This document shows, piece by piece, positions 34,486-43,861 of a DNA stretch of 64,000 bases (the stretch's first letter is position 1; the number at the start of each line of letters is the position of its first letter). This DNA comes from Nocardia nova (lineage in GTDB: Bacteria; Actinomycetota; Actinomycetes; Mycobacteriales; Mycobacteriaceae). The DNA lies in the NCBI RefSeq assembly GCF_002933465.1, contig NZ_PSZE01000027.1:1-64000 (forward strand), written 5' to 3'. The notes under the pieces were generated by a model that was not told the DNA's origin, did no database searches, and saw only the letters and a list, made by a program, of their open reading frames with translations. A program made the position numbers and the translations under genes.

Positions 34486-35124
34486 GTGAACACACACACC
34501 ACCCACCGCCCCGGCCTCATCGCCCTGATCGGACTGCTCGGCATCGCCACCCTCACCGGCTGCACCGGCCCCGGCGACCACACCGACCCGCCCGCGACCC
34601 CCTCACTGCCCGCGGACATCCACGCCGCACCAACCAACGTGACAACCGTTGTGTACCAGGACATCTCGCTTCCAGTGGCCGACCAGGGTCCTCGTTCTAT
34701 GACCGGCGCGGTCGCGGCAGGCTTCACGCACACCCCGGTCGGGGCGGCGCTGGCGGCCATCCACGCCATCGTGCGGATCTCCGTGGCGCCCGACGATCAG
34801 TGGGACCTCGTCGGCCAACAGATGCTCGCGCCCGGCGCTGGACGCGATGACTGGGCCGTGGCGCGAGCCCAGGTATCGATCACTACACCGGCCACCGGCC
34901 TGCCCCCGAAGATTCTCGGTTACCGCATCACCGGCTACACCGCGGACCGGGCCGACACCGCGATCTACACCCAGCAACCCGACACATCGCTGACCTGCAA
35001 CACCGCCACCGTCATCTGGCAGGCCGGCGACTGGAAACTGCTGCTGCCCGACGGGAACCACCCCGCACTGGTCACCGCCTCCAACGCGCTGCCCACCGAC
35101 ACAATCCTGGTCCCCATCCGATGA
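34486..35124 (+). CDS. Lipoprotein of the transfer locus (DUF8175-like)
   Basis: A 212-residue protein starting at GTG 34486. The signal peptide ends in the lipobox LTGC (Cys27). The exported domain includes ISLPVADQGPRSMTGAVAAG and FTHTPVGAALAAIHAIVRIS. This pattern is shared with the next gene (LPVSGSDGPAY, then GFADTPQGAALAACDAIARA), so the two are paralogs. It is likely envelope-anchored on the outer face of the membrane near the channel. The DUF8175 name is from memory. Confidence 0.7.
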   Translation: MNTHTTHRPGLIALIGLLGIATLTGCTGPGDHTDPPATPSLPADIHAAPTNVTTVVYQDISLPVADQGPRSMTGAVAAGFTHTPVGAALAAIHAIVRISVAPDDQWDLVGQQMLAPGAGRDDWAVARAQVSITTPATGLPPKILGYRITGYTADRADTAIYTQQPDTSLTCNTATVIWQAGDWKLLLPDGNHPALVTASNALPTDTILVPIR

Positions 35125-35927
35125 ACACCGCCACCACCACGACACCGCCACAAAACCGCCACCGCTGGCTCGGACTCGCCGTCGCCCTGGCCGTCCCGCT
35201 GAGCGGATGCGGCACTGACGCCGCTCAACCCTCGTCCGCCGGTTTATCCACAACGACCCCCACGGCTGCGGCGCGGCCCCCGCTCAGCGCGACACCGGCC
35301 CAGCCTCCGACCACAGACCTGTTCGGCAACCGCCTTGACGTCGTCGGCGACGAAGGGCGCGCGCTTACCCAAAATCCGGCCACGCGCACCAGCTCATCGG
35401 CGGGCGACTACCTCACCGCGGCACCAGCGCAAATGTCTTGGCAACGCGGATGGGGTGGCGCCGCGCTACCAGTTTCGGGCAGTGACGGTCCGGCTTACAT
35501 CGACCACGGGATCGCCTCCGGGTTCGCCGACACCCCGCAAGGCGCGGCGCTTGCTGCCTGCGACGCGATCGCCCGCGCCCTCGCCGCGCCAGAAGAAGTG
35601 TGGCAGAACGTGGTTCGGGCCCGATTCGTCGGGGACACCGACGCATTCATCGCCAGGATGACGCGCGGCCGCACCCGCACACCGGATGCCGCCCGCTATG
35701 TCACCGTCCCCGACGGCATCCGCATCCGCCCCGGCTACCGCCCCGACTTCGCCGTCGTCGACATCGCCACCCGAACCCGCGACGGCTACACCTACGCCTC
35801 CTGGCCCATGACCTACGACCACGACGACTGGCGAGTGCGACTACCTGACGACATCGAAACACTCTGGCAGCCAGGCGATCCCATCGAAGCGCTTGCCGGC
35901 TTCGGGCAATGGAGGACCACCACATGA
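35121..35927 (+). CDS. Lipoprotein paralog of the preceding gene
   Basis: A 268-residue protein. The signal peptide ends in the lipobox LSGC (Cys31), followed by a Ser/Thr/Pro-rich spacer (about 35-65). The domain at about 90-260 matches the preceding lipoprotein, including the GFADTPQGAALA motif. DAARYVTVPDGIRIRPGYRP and YTYASWPMTYDHDDWRVRLP form its C-terminal part. It overlaps both neighbours. The two lipoproteins may form a hetero-oligomer. Confidence 0.7.
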   Translation: MNTATTTTPPQNRHRWLGLAVALAVPLSGCGTDAAQPSSAGLSTTTPTAAARPPLSATPAQPPTTDLFGNRLDVVGDEGRALTQNPATRTSSSAGDYLTAAPAQMSWQRGWGGAALPVSGSDGPAYIDHGIASGFADTPQGAALAACDAIARALAAPEEVWQNVVRARFVGDTDAFIARMTRGRTRTPDAARYVTVPDGIRIRPGYRPDFAVVDIATRTRDGYTYASWPMTYDHDDWRVRLPDDIETLWQPGDPIEALAGFGQWRTTT

Positions 35928-37333
35928 CGACATCCATCGCCGCCGTCAACCATGCTCAGCTGCCGGACATCGTGTGCGACCTGCCCACCGGACCCGGCGC
36001 CGTGTGCGCGCTGAAACAACTCGGCGGCGACGCCGCCAACTCCGTAGCAAATTCCGCATTCGACAGCATGGTCGACTCCCTGATCGACGGTATGACCAAG
36101 GCGCTCAGAATCGACGTGACCTGGTGGGTCAATCTGCCGTCCCCGCAGTTGGCGACGTCCACGGGGGAGCCGGGGCCTGCTCTGGCGTCGATTCGGAGCT
36201 ACACCAGCGGTTTGCAGGTTCTGCTGATGATCGCGGGCATCTTGTTCGCCGCCGCCCGGCTGGCGATGGCCAAACGTGGTGGCGTCGCGGGGGAAGCGCA
36301 GGAGAGCTTCCTCATGTTCGCGCGGGCGGTGTTCGCCTCCATGATGTTCTCCGCGTTGATCACCACCGGCACGAAGGCTGGTGACGCATTCAGTCATTGG
36401 GTGATCAACGACGCCACCGGCGGCGACCTGCACGGAGCAGTCGAGCGGCTGGTCGACAACAACCTGCGCGATCACAGCAACCTCGGCTCCGGCATCCTGC
36501 TCGTGCTAGGCATCCTCGGCCTGATCAGCATGCTCGTGCAACTTGCCATGCTGGTCATCCGCCAAGCCGTGCTCATCCTGGTGGTCGCCGCGATCCCGCT
36601 GGCCGCTGCTGCCGCGGGCACCGGCCCCGGTTCCCAGGCGTACAAGCGGATGCTGTCGTGGTCGCTGGCGTTCGTGCTGTGGAAACCGGTCGGTGCCCTC
36701 GTCTACGCGATCGCCTTCACCGCCGCAGGCACGAAAACCATTGGCCAGCAACAAGATCCGCAACTGGTGTTGCTCGGCATGATCCTGTTGTTGTCGGTGA
36801 CGATCGTGCTACCGGCCTTGATGCGGCTGGTCGCGCCCGCGGTGGCAACCCTCGGAGGCGGGGGAGGAGCAGGCGCCGCGCTCGCCGGCGGCGCCCTCGG
36901 CATCGCCATGGGCGCAGCCGGAGGTGACCGTTCCGCGGCCCGCAAGATGACCGAAGGCGAAAACGCCACGACCAGCGGAGCCGGAGGCGGTAGTCCCACT
37001 CCGCCCCCGAGTGGCCCACCGGGCGGGGCAGGAGGTGGCCGTCCGCTCTCGGGTGGCACCGGTGGTGGTGGAGCTTCGCCCGGCGGCGGGGCCTCATCCG
37101 GAGGGGCCGCACCGGCGGGAGCCGGGGGCCGGTCAGCGGGCTCAGCGGGATCAGCCGGTGGCAGCTCGGGTGCGGCCGGCGGCGCGGGCGCAGGGGCGGG
37201 CATAGCTGGAGCGGCCGTCATGGGCGCGCAGTTGGCCGGTCAGGGGGCGCAGTCGGCGAGTTCGGCGGTCGAGTCCCAAGCCGGTGATAGCTGGGATGTC
37301 GATGCGCCCGGCCCGTTGGAGGTGCGGCGATGA
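35924..37333 (+). CDS. VirB6/TrbL-like polytopic membrane protein
   Basis: A 469-residue protein. ATG 35924 overlaps the previous stop and has GGAGG 8 bases upstream; an ATG at 35909 is too early. At least five hydrophobic helices lie at about 75-320, for example LLVLGILGLISMLVQLAMLV and IGQQQDPQLVLLGMILLLSV. The last 140 residues are a Gly/Ser/Pro-rich flexible tail, presumably cytoplasmic. VirB6-type proteins form the inner-membrane channel of type IV secretion systems. It is coupled to the SCO6880-family gene. Confidence 0.75.
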   Translation: MTTSIAAVNHAQLPDIVCDLPTGPGAVCALKQLGGDAANSVANSAFDSMVDSLIDGMTKALRIDVTWWVNLPSPQLATSTGEPGPALASIRSYTSGLQVLLMIAGILFAAARLAMAKRGGVAGEAQESFLMFARAVFASMMFSALITTGTKAGDAFSHWVINDATGGDLHGAVERLVDNNLRDHSNLGSGILLVLGILGLISMLVQLAMLVIRQAVLILVVAAIPLAAAAAGTGPGSQAYKRMLSWSLAFVLWKPVGALVYAIAFTAAGTKTIGQQQDPQLVLLGMILLLSVTIVLPALMRLVAPAVATLGGGGGAGAALAGGALGIAMGAAGGDRSAARKMTEGENATTSGAGGGSPTPPPSGPPGGAGGGRPLSGGTGGGGASPGGGASSGGAAPAGAGGRSAGSAGSAGGSSGAAGGAGAGAGIAGAAVMGAQLAGQGAQSASSAVESQAGDSWDVDAPGPLEVRR

Positions 37334-38808
37334 CCAGTCCCCGCATGTACGGCAGATGGGAGAAACCACGCTCGGCCGGGTTCTTCGGCATGACGTGGGG
37401 AGTGAGCATGCTCGCGCTGGCACTGCTGATCACCGTAATGGCCACCTTCATGATCACCCGATCCATACCCACAACGCTGATCGTGCTCGCCTGCGCCGCA
37501 ATAGTTTTCACGCCACTTGTCATCACCGTCGATGGCAGGACCGGGTGGGAGACGGCGGTCTTGCGCGTCCAGTTCGCGGCGGCGAAAGCGCGGGGTGAAC
37601 TGCTGTATCGGTCTGGCCGGTTCTCCCGGATCCCGGGTGTGGCGAGATTGCCTGGCCTGCTGGCTGATTCACGCCTGGCAGAGTGGGAGACCCCCGGGGG
37701 GAAGCGGTTCGCGATCATCCATATTCGCCGCACCGATCACTGCACGGTGGTGCTGCGGGTGTTACCGCGCGGCAAGGAACTGGTCGACCAAGCCCAAATA
37801 GACGCCTGGGTCGGCGAGTACGGGCATTTCCTGGCCTCGCAGTCACGCGGCGGTGAGATCGTCGCGGTCACCTCGGTCCTGGAGACTGTCGCCGAAACAC
37901 ATCTCAAGCAACGCCGCGAAGTCGCACGCCTGGTCCGGCCTCAGGCGCCGGAATTCGCGGCCGCGGTGTTGCGTGAGGCCGCCGCCGATATCGGCGGAGT
38001 GGGTGTGCGGATCGAAGCTCGCATCGCCATCACCTTCCGCGCCATCGGCACGTCCCGTAAAACGCGGCGGGATCTGCCCGAGCAGGCCCGCGAGATCGGG
38101 CAACGCCTGCAAGGGGTGCTATCCCAGCTGGCCCGCGCGGGGCTGCCGGCCACGCCGCTGCAGGCGTGGGAGGTGCTGGGGCTGGTGCGGTCGCGCTACG
38201 ACCTGGCTGCCCAGCGCGATATCGAAGCCGCCGGCCCCGCGATCACTGATACACAGTCGTGGGATTCGGTGGGCCCGATCGCCCATGAGGACCGCTGGGA
38301 CCATCTGGTGCACGACGGGGCGCGCTCGATCACGTGGGAAATGGACGCGCCGCCGCGGGGCGCGGTGCTGGAAACCGGTCTGGAGGAGTTGCTGCGCCCG
38401 CGCGCAGATGTGCCACGCAAGCGGGTCGCGATCGTCTACCGGTTGCATTCGGCCGCCGAGGCCACCGACCTCGTCGACTCCGACTTCCGCGACGCGCTGG
38501 CAGCCGAGCAGACCGAACGCGGCATCGCCTCGGCCGCGGCCTCCATCCGTGTCGACAACACTCGCGCCGCCCGTCAGGAACAAGCTCGCGGCGCCGGTCT
38601 CACCCGATTCGGGTTCCTGGTCACCGTCACCGACGTCCTCGACGCCGACCTGCCCGGCATCGAAGCCTCCGTACGCACCATGACCGCAGCCTCGCGGCTA
38701 CGGGTGCGCCGCTGCTACGGCTCCCAAGCCGCCGCCTTCGCCGCCTCACTCGGCATCGGCCTGATCCTGCCCGAACACACCTCGATCTCGAAGCGGTTCA
38801 GCGCATGA
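37330..38808 (+). CDS. SCO6880-family transfer protein
   Basis: A 492-residue protein. The N-terminus YGRWEKPRSAGFFGMTWGVS and two membrane helices (about 22-60) are typical of the SCO6880 family. A large cytoplasmic part follows, including GRFSRIPGVARLPGLLADSR and CTVVLRVLPRGKELVDQAQI. The family occurs beside VirB4-like ATPases in actinobacterial conjugative elements. It probably supplies the N-terminal half that VirB4 carries elsewhere, which is inference from gene order. It overlaps the next gene by ATGA. Confidence 0.85.
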   Translation: MTSPRMYGRWEKPRSAGFFGMTWGVSMLALALLITVMATFMITRSIPTTLIVLACAAIVFTPLVITVDGRTGWETAVLRVQFAAAKARGELLYRSGRFSRIPGVARLPGLLADSRLAEWETPGGKRFAIIHIRRTDHCTVVLRVLPRGKELVDQAQIDAWVGEYGHFLASQSRGGEIVAVTSVLETVAETHLKQRREVARLVRPQAPEFAAAVLREAAADIGGVGVRIEARIAITFRAIGTSRKTRRDLPEQAREIGQRLQGVLSQLARAGLPATPLQAWEVLGLVRSRYDLAAQRDIEAAGPAITDTQSWDSVGPIAHEDRWDHLVHDGARSITWEMDAPPRGAVLETGLEELLRPRADVPRKRVAIVYRLHSAAEATDLVDSDFRDALAAEQTERGIASAAASIRVDNTRAARQEQARGAGLTRFGFLVTVTDVLDADLPGIEASVRTMTAASRLRVRRCYGSQAAAFAASLGIGLILPEHTSISKRFSA

Positions 38809-40571
38809 ACATCCATAACAAAACCAGTAAACCTCGCCACCAGCGAACGAGGAGGGTCGCAGGGATTCGCGTGCTGACATCCCAGGCCCGAGCAGAGACC
38901 GAAACGGCCGCCGCCAGGCGCGGTCTGACCGCGGTGCGCGCTCGCTGGGTGCTGTCGAGTGACGATCATCGCCGCGCCACTGCCGCACGGCGGGTGGAGG
39001 ATTCGGTTCGCGACGGCTTCGCGGTGCCCGCAGCGAGTTTGACCGACCGCGGGTACCGCGGCGTCGGCGGTGGCCGCGCGACAGTGGTGCCAGCGACGCC
39101 CGAATGGCGGGCGACCACGGTGCAGGTGGCCGGATTGTGGCCCTTCGCGGTCGGCGCGACCGCCCCGGTGGTCGGTTGCCCTGTCGGCTCGCATTACGTC
39201 ACCGGCGCGCCGGTGCACTTCGATCCGATGTCGTGGTTTACCCGCGGATTCATCACCGCACCGATCGCCTTCGTGCTGGCACTCAACGGATTCGGCAAAT
39301 CCTCGCTGATCCGGCGCCTCGCAACAGGGGCAGTCGCAGCCGGGGAAACCGTGCTGTGCATGGGCGACACCAAACCCGACTACCGTGACCTGGTTGAAGC
39401 CCTGGGTGGGCAGGTGGTCGACCTCGGCTATGGGCACGGCAGCGTTAACCCACTCGCCGTCGGAGCCCTCGGCACCATCATCGACCAGCTCCCGAATCCG
39501 GATCAACGCCGCCAGGTCGCCGCCCGTGTCGAAGCCGGACAAGTCAACATCGTGGCCGGGTTGATCGAGCTGGTTCGCGGCTCCCGCGTCGCCGACTACG
39601 AAGAAACGCTCATAGCCGCCGGGTTGCGCGAACTCTACAGCCCCGCAGGAGGATTCAGTCCGGAGCGGCCGCCACGGTTGTCGGATCTGCTGGCCACGAT
39701 CTCCGGCGGCGCGGACCGGCTACGCCAGTTCGCCGAGGAAGACGACGATGTCGCGTTCCGGGCGGCGACGAAAGTGCTGCGCCGCTCGCTGCGCGCGGTG
39801 ATCGAGGGCCCGTGGGGACAGATCTTCGACCGTCCCACCAGCACACCCCTCGATCTGAACAGCCCCGCGGTGTGCATCGATGTGTCCCGCATTCCCGAGG
39901 GCGACACGAAGCTGCTGGCGGCGGTGCTGATGGTGTGCTGGAGCGAGGGCTTCGGCGCGGTCGCCGCCGCTCACGCCCTCACCGACGCAGGTCTCGCGCC
40001 GCCGCGCACGTTCGAGGTCGTCATGGACGAGATCTGGCGCGTGCTCGGCGCGGGGGAGTTCATGGTCGACCGCGTCGACGCCCTGACCCGGTTGAACCGG
40101 CCACTTGGCACCGGGCTGATCATGTGCAGCCATACCATCAAAGACCTCGCCGCCTTCGACTCGCCAGCTGCCCAAGCCAAAGCCCTCGGCTTCTTCGAAC
40201 GCGCCCGCGCCAAAATCATCGGCCCCGTCGGACCGGAAGAGATCGAACGCCTCCGCGCAGCGGTATCGATCACCGACACCGAAAAATTGCTGGTCACCTC
40301 CTGGGCCGCGCCCCGGCCACCGACCGACGATCACCTCGACAACACGGGCATGCGCGAAACACCGCCCGGCACAGGATGTTTCCTGCTCAAGACCGGAGAA
40401 GCCGACGCGCCGGGCATCCCGTTCCGCATGACCTTCACCCCGACCGAGCGCGCCCGCGACATCCACAACACCAACCGCCGCTTCTCCCACCTGACCGGGG
40501 AAAACAACCACGGCCCGCAGCCATCGTTCGAGGCAGAGGCCTTCGAGGTCGGGGAGGACGGCGATGAGTGA
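38805..40571 (+). CDS. VirB4-like ATPase of the conjugation machinery
   Basis: A 588-residue protein starting at ATG 38805, overlapping the SCO6880 stop. Walker A is NGFGKSS (161-167) and Walker B is FEVVMDEIWRVLG (about 405-417). GTGLIMCSHTIKDLAAFDSP and FFERARAKIIGPVGPEEIER fit the VirB4/TraC motor. There is no membrane segment. The hexameric ATPase powers substrate transfer. The N-terminal domain typical of classical VirB4 is short, consistent with it being split off into the preceding gene. Confidence 0.88.
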   Translation: MNIHNKTSKPRHQRTRRVAGIRVLTSQARAETETAAARRGLTAVRARWVLSSDDHRRATAARRVEDSVRDGFAVPAASLTDRGYRGVGGGRATVVPATPEWRATTVQVAGLWPFAVGATAPVVGCPVGSHYVTGAPVHFDPMSWFTRGFITAPIAFVLALNGFGKSSLIRRLATGAVAAGETVLCMGDTKPDYRDLVEALGGQVVDLGYGHGSVNPLAVGALGTIIDQLPNPDQRRQVAARVEAGQVNIVAGLIELVRGSRVADYEETLIAAGLRELYSPAGGFSPERPPRLSDLLATISGGADRLRQFAEEDDDVAFRAATKVLRRSLRAVIEGPWGQIFDRPTSTPLDLNSPAVCIDVSRIPEGDTKLLAAVLMVCWSEGFGAVAAAHALTDAGLAPPRTFEVVMDEIWRVLGAGEFMVDRVDALTRLNRPLGTGLIMCSHTIKDLAAFDSPAAQAKALGFFERARAKIIGPVGPEEIERLRAAVSITDTEKLLVTSWAAPRPPTDDHLDNTGMRETPPGTGCFLLKTGEADAPGIPFRMTFTPTERARDIHNTNRRFSHLTGENNHGPQPSFEAEAFEVGEDGDE

Positions 40572-41698
40572 TGTCCTCCAGAACCCTGCTCGCAGGCATC
40601 GTGTGCCTGCCCATCGCATTGATCCTGTTCCTGGCAGTGCTCGTCGGAATACAGCCTGTGGACTCGTGTGCGACCCCAGTGCTCGCTGGGGGAGTGGCGG
40701 GCCCGACCGGTCAATCGCTGGCGGGATTGAACGAGCGGCAGTTGGAGCTGGCGCGCAACGGCGTCGCGATCGGCAAACAACGCCGAGCCCCGCAGTCGGT
40801 GATCATCGCCGAACTGGCAGCGATGATCACCGAATCGACGCTGCGCAACCTGGCGAACTCCAACGTCCCGGATTCGCTGAGCTTCCCCAACGACGGCGTC
40901 GGCGCCGACCACGATTCGGTGGGCCCGCACCAGATGCGCGTCAGCGTCTGGGGAAGCGCCGGGATCGCCACGCTGATGAATGCGATCTATCAAATCAACT
41001 GGTTCTACAACCAAGTCGCCACCATCACCGGCGCCACCTCGATGACCTCGGCCGAACTCGCTCAAGCAGTCGAAGTGTCCGCACCGAACGCCTATGCCGG
41101 ACAACTGGACCTGGCCCAACGCCTCTACGCGATGTTCGCCGACATCGACCCAGCGTCCATGCCCGTCCCCGCGCCAGGACAACCGGCTTCCGGATGTGGA
41201 CCCCGCTCGGGACCACCCGGCGCGCCAGTGCCGGCCAGTGGGTTCGGGCAAGCGGTCGTGGCCGCGGCGCAGCGGTGGATCGGCACCCCATACGTGTGGG
41301 GTGGGGGAGACGCCGATGGACCGACCGGCGGCGGGTTCGACTGCTCCGGGTTGACGTTGTACGCGATCTACCAGGCGTCGGGCGGCCGAATCCGGTTGCC
41401 GCACTACACCCAGGCCCAACAAGACTCACCGGCCGGGCAGGTGGTTCCGTTCGATCAACGCCAACCCGGAGATCTGATCTTCTTCACCACCCCGGCCGAG
41501 AGCGATTCCCACCACGTCGCCGTCTACGCGGGCCGCGACGCCGACGGCACCGACCTGGTCATACACGCCCCCCAATCCGGCGAAACCGTCATCACCGCAC
41601 CCCTTGCCCGAGTCGCCGGATCCGACCACCTCGACGTCCGCCGCTACACCACCCCACAACCCCGAAGCCCAACAGTGGAAGAGGGAAAACAGCTGTGA
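40568..41698 (+). CDS. Lytic transglycosylase/NlpC-P60 (C40) peptidoglycan hydrolase
   Basis: A 376-residue protein. The start GTGATG at 40568 overlaps the previous stop, with GGGGAGG 9 bases upstream. One N-terminal membrane helix is present (about 7-28). A lysozyme-like region (about 60-190) has a candidate catalytic Glu89 in ITESTLRN. The NlpC/P60 domain (about 228-365) has Cys259 in FDCSGL and His316 in SHHVAVY. Such bifunctional proteins open the wall for the secretion channel, as VirB1-type proteins do. Confidence 0.9.
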   Translation: MMSSRTLLAGIVCLPIALILFLAVLVGIQPVDSCATPVLAGGVAGPTGQSLAGLNERQLELARNGVAIGKQRRAPQSVIIAELAAMITESTLRNLANSNVPDSLSFPNDGVGADHDSVGPHQMRVSVWGSAGIATLMNAIYQINWFYNQVATITGATSMTSAELAQAVEVSAPNAYAGQLDLAQRLYAMFADIDPASMPVPAPGQPASGCGPRSGPPGAPVPASGFGQAVVAAAQRWIGTPYVWGGGDADGPTGGGFDCSGLTLYAIYQASGGRIRLPHYTQAQQDSPAGQVVPFDQRQPGDLIFFTTPAESDSHHVAVYAGRDADGTDLVIHAPQSGETVITAPLARVAGSDHLDVRRYTTPQPRSPTVEEGKQL

Positions 41699-42246
41699 CA
41701 CCGAATAATCCGCATCGACGACGTGAGGCGGGATCCGTGCGTGGACGTTCTGTACCTCCGTCGTCGAAGCGTCGCAATACCGCTTTGACCAGTGCAGGCG
41801 GTAATGACCGCGTCATCGCCGAGCAACGGCTCGCCGGGCGGGCATCAGCGGGACCGCATCTTCTGGCGTGGGTTTCCGCGACGCGGCAGACCTTCACCAT
41901 CTGTCGGCCCGACGGGCACACCGTGGCCCACGACCGGTTTCACCGCGACCTGATCATCGACAGCGACGACGCCGCCACCGAAGCCGCAGCACTGCAAGCG
42001 ATCTGGCTCGCCGCACACGGGAAAGACCTCTGGGGCGCCGACGTGGCGACCCTGCGCATCGTCACATCCCGCTTTGTCGCGGACCCGGGTGCCCTGCACC
42101 GGGCGGCGTTCGCCAGCGGCCTGGTGCTCGACCTGCTCGTCGACGCCGCTACCAATCCCGCCACCGGCCATCAGCTCGGGGTCTGGGTCGACTGGCGCCG
42201 CGCCGACCTCACCTACCTGATCCAACATCCGAGGAACCCGAAATGA
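41695..42246 (+). CDS. Hypothetical soluble protein of the transfer operon
   Basis: A 183-residue protein starting at GTG 41695, overlapping the preceding stop. A basic N-terminus (about 1-35) is followed by a mixed alpha/beta domain: LLAWVSATRQTFTICRPDGH and IVTSRFVADPGALHRAAFAS. No membrane segment or known motif is seen. Its position between the wall hydrolase and a lipoprotein suggests a role in assembly. I do not recognise the family. Confidence 0.7.
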   Translation: MTPNNPHRRREAGSVRGRSVPPSSKRRNTALTSAGGNDRVIAEQRLAGRASAGPHLLAWVSATRQTFTICRPDGHTVAHDRFHRDLIIDSDDAATEAAALQAIWLAAHGKDLWGADVATLRIVTSRFVADPGALHRAAFASGLVLDLLVDAATNPATGHQLGVWVDWRRADLTYLIQHPRNPK

Positions 42247-42797
42247 CGTCACGCCCCTTCAGAACCTTGCTCACTGTCATGGCCGGAGCGTGCCTGCTGA
42301 CTGCGTGCACCGAGCACCCGTCACGCGGCCGCCCGCCGGATGAAAATGCCTGCGCACGTGCAAGATTCGACTCACCGTTTACCGCAGTTGACCCGTGCTC
42401 GGCCGAATCGGTCATGTCGGCGGCCTTGCAGACGATGTTCACCTACCGACCTGGCGAGGGGCTCGACCCGCGGCACGCGTTCGACGCTGCGACGCCGCTG
42501 CTGGAACCCGAATTGGCACGCAGCGGCGCACCAGCGGCAATCACCCTGGCACCGGTCACACCCGACATGTGGGAACACTGGCGCGACCAACACGTCACGG
42601 TCACCGCGATCGCTCGCACCGCGGCCGATGACCACCCCGCCGACACCGCGACGAGGGCGGCGCGTGTGGTCACGGTGAGCATGCAACCCAGCGACAACAC
42701 CCCCGTGCTGAGGCTGGTCGTGTTCGCTGTCGCAGACCGCACGCACGGCAGGGCAGGCGCTGGGTGGCTGTTGTCGGATGTGCAGGTTGCGCCATGA
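42243..42797 (+). CDS. Lipoprotein of the transfer operon
   Basis: A 184-residue protein starting at ATG 42243. The signal sequence ends in the lipobox LTAC (Cys21). The exported part has Cys and acidic residues, then SVMSAALQTMFTYRPGEGLD and LRLVVFAVADRTHGRAGAGW. It may resemble the NTF2-like or Mce-associated domains found at the outer side of actinobacterial type IV systems. It overlaps both neighbours. Function is inferred from context only. Confidence 0.7.
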   Translation: MTSRPFRTLLTVMAGACLLTACTEHPSRGRPPDENACARARFDSPFTAVDPCSAESVMSAALQTMFTYRPGEGLDPRHAFDAATPLLEPELARSGAPAAITLAPVTPDMWEHWRDQHVTVTAIARTAADDHPADTATRAARVVTVSMQPSDNTPVLRLVVFAVADRTHGRAGAGWLLSDVQVAP

Positions 42798-43861
42798 CTC
42801 AGGGGAACGGTGACCCGGTCGATGAGGGCGGGCAAGCGGTCAAAGCCGGGTTCGTGCAAGCAATGCAAACCGCGGCGATGACGATGAACCTGCTCCAGCG
42901 CCGCGGCAGCGAATCGCGCTCACGGCAAGAATTCGCCCAACGCCAAGACGACCGGATCGCCGAACAGCAACGCAAGAACCACATCCACGGCGCGCAGATC
43001 CAGGGCTATATCGATAGGGCGCAGCACGGTCGCCTCGAGCACTGGGCCGATATGGCGATCAAGGCCGGCCGCTACCGCGAGCACCTGCTCGAGATGCAAG
43101 TTAAAAACGCACGTCTGCACCACGATCAGGACAGAGCAGACCGCGCCAAGGACAGCGACAAAGCCACCGAGGAGCGCCGCGACAAGGTTTCCGGGTTGCA
43201 GGTGCGGGCCCTGCGCGGTGAGTACAACCGCAAAGACGCGATTCACACCCAGCAGTTGCGCCGCTACGACAAACAGATCGCACAAGACCAGCGGCTACAC
43301 GATCTGAAGGTCGAATACCAGAAGCTGCTGATTGAGGCCCGCAAACGCGCGCTCGGGCTCACCGAAACACTCACCGACACCGACCCCGGCGCCGCCCGCG
43401 CTCACGCTGCCAGCGCGGGCTGGGCGGCGGCCGAGGCCACCGCGGATCTGTCCGATCAGCAGCGCGTCGCCGCCGACGCGTGGGCCGAACGCTACGGCGA
43501 GGACACCGGCAACGACCCCCGTACCACATTGGCCGATGCGCGTGCCGAGGCTGCGTCCCTCGACGACGCCGTCGATGAACTCCACACCCAGATGAGCGCG
43601 CTCAGTGCCGAGTACACCCTTGCCAGCTATGGCGAATCCCAGCTGCGGGACATGAACTCCCACAGCGCCACCGACCCGACCCACTGGCCTGATGCCGATT
43701 CAGGCGAACAGCTCGAAGTGCTCGGCGGAGAGGTCAGCGATGTCGCGGTCGAGGTCACCGGCGTCACCGGTGACCTCGATATGGGCGTCGATTTTGCGCC
43801 ACCGGTACGCCCACCCGTCAAAGCTCTCGGGCCCGCGCCGTCGGCGGAGATCGAACCATGA
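42794..43861 (+). CDS. Coiled-coil protein of the transfer locus
   Basis: A 355-residue protein starting at ATG 42794, overlapping the lipoprotein stop. It is highly charged and helical from about 30 to 210, with stretches such as QRQDDRIAEQQRKNHIHGAQ and LHDLKVEYQKLLIEARKRAL. A second acidic helical part follows (about 215-300), then a tail rich in Val and Pro that ends SAEIEP. It is not clearly a member of the following paralog array but ends with a similar short acidic tail. It is possibly a cytoplasmic scaffold. Confidence 0.65.
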   Translation: MTQGNGDPVDEGGQAVKAGFVQAMQTAAMTMNLLQRRGSESRSRQEFAQRQDDRIAEQQRKNHIHGAQIQGYIDRAQHGRLEHWADMAIKAGRYREHLLEMQVKNARLHHDQDRADRAKDSDKATEERRDKVSGLQVRALRGEYNRKDAIHTQQLRRYDKQIAQDQRLHDLKVEYQKLLIEARKRALGLTETLTDTDPGAARAHAASAGWAAAEATADLSDQQRVAADAWAERYGEDTGNDPRTTLADARAEAASLDDAVDELHTQMSALSAEYTLASYGESQLRDMNSHSATDPTHWPDADSGEQLEVLGGEVSDVAVEVTGVTGDLDMGVDFAPPVRPPVKALGPAPSAEIEP